From: Acinetobacter sp. ANC 7912
Lineage (GTDB): Bacteria > Pseudomonadota > Gammaproteobacteria > Pseudomonadales > Moraxellaceae
NCBI RefSeq assembly: GCF_039862785.1
Contig: NZ_CP156795.1
Coordinates: 2,294,001 to 2,358,000 of the forward strand
Direction: 5' to 3'
DNA length: 64,000 nt
Shown: positions 63,720-64,000 of the stretch, piece after piece
How the letters are laid out: every line of letters begins with the position of its first letter
Numbering within the stretch: position 1 is the stretch's first letter
Made by a program: the position numbers and the translations under genes
The notes under the pieces: generated by a model
What the model was told of the DNA's origin: nothing
The model's database searches: none
Seen by the model: only the letters and a program-made list of their open reading frames with translations

Positions 63720-63786
63720 GAAATCTTATAAATTATTATAATCTATGAATTCTATGAAAAAAGGCGTTTAAAGGCAAGAAGGAATA

Positions 63787-63862
63787 TGGTGGGCGCTGAC
63801 GGGATCGAACCGCCGACATTCTGCTTGTAAGGCAGACGCTCTACCAACTGAGCTAAGCGCCC
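63787..63862 (-). tRNA. tRNA-Val (anticodon TAC)
   Basis: 76 bases including an encoded 3' CCA (63787-63789). The acceptor stem GGGCGCT/AGCGCCC, D-arm GCTCAGTTGGTAGAGC, anticodon loop CTTACAA and T-arm GGCGGTTCGATCCCGTC are all visible on the minus strand. The anticodon and close likeness to E. coli tRNA-Val(UAC) give the identity. Confidence 0.95.
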
Positions 63863-63870
63863 TGAGGAAT

Positions 63871-63889
63871 AAAACAACACTGTTGTTTT
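63871..63889 (-). terminator. Small hairpin between the two tRNA genes
   Basis: AAAACAACA and TGTTGTTTT are perfect inverse arms around one base. It could terminate or mark processing of the tRNA transcript. Confidence 0.45.
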
Positions 63890-63948
63890 TATGACGCAAG
63901 AAAGAAACTTGCTTTGAAGACACATTTTCCACATCAGGGAATGAAAAA

Positions 63949-64000
63949 TGGCGCAGCGGACGGGACTCGAACCCGCGACCCCCGGCGTGACAGGCCGGTA
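63949..64000 (-). tRNA. tRNA-Asp (anticodon GTC), 3' part, cut by window edge
   Basis: The 3' half of a tRNA on the minus strand: anticodon loop CTGTCAC with anticodon GTC, variable loop, T-arm CGCGGGTTCGAGTCCCG and encoded CCA (63949-63951). The 5' half lies beyond the window. Similar to E. coli tRNA-Asp. Confidence 0.92.

Overview
The window looks like chromosomal DNA of an Acinetobacter species, probably not A. baumannii itself. The evidence is an intact intrinsic RND pump operon closely resembling adeIJK, the local orders rpoD/ybeD/lipB and serS/cysG/trmL, several small Acinetobacter-type membrane and exported proteins, and moderate GC with AT-rich intergenic DNA. Most genes are ordinary core or shell genes. 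Three insertion sequences are visible: two identical IS4-family copies and one IS982-family copy. I saw no prophage, CRISPR array or integron.

Layout. 1-6.5 kb: the start of a LysE-type exporter, a DUF1289 protein, tRNA hydroxylase trhO, IS4 copy 1, DedA and a run of small membrane proteins, a YecA/YgfB-family protein and an acidic small protein. 6.9-13.9 kb: rpoD, ybeD-like, lipB, an SCP2-like gene with an iron alcohol dehydrogenase, an amino-acid/polyamine permease and an exported protein. 14.0-15.4 kb: IS4 copy 2. 15.5-21.3 kb, minus strand: trmL, cysG, serS, a lipoprotein, lolA, rpmA and rplU. 21.7-24.8 kb: ispB and a SpecificRecomb-family membrane protein. 24.8-31.5 kb: a 777-bp structured intergenic region, then adeIJK. 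31.6-40 kb: YbjQ pair, deformylase, MHS transporter and small housekeeping genes up to a COG0523 GTPase. 40.1-41.1 kb: IS982. 41.3-47.7 kb: exported peptide, MhpA-like hydroxylase, GST, a tetR-MFS-lysR operon and a thioesterase. 47.9-56.5 kb: a 58-aa gene, patatin lipoprotein, chromate transporter, alanine and glutamate symporters, nitroreductase and Bcr/CflA exporter. 56.6-64 kb: YccS-like protein, YcxB-like protein, a probably Fur-controlled PepSY-flavoreductase, YdcF/ElyC-like protein, DUF2750 protein and two tRNAs.

The most striking observation concerns the two IS4-family copies (1393 bp each). Each sits exactly on the dyad axis of a Rho-independent terminator, one of trhO and one of trmL. 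The 10-bp target duplication is symmetric about the hairpin loop in both cases. The IS also carries a terminator at each end pointing inward: one continues to terminate the interrupted host gene, and the other lies directly in front of the transposase start codon. This suggests an element that homes to terminators and is insulated from host transcription. Other items worth checking are the structured, palindrome-rich region upstream of adeI, a Gly/Arg/Glu-rich insert in the PepSY-flavoreductase, and several palindromic operator candidates.
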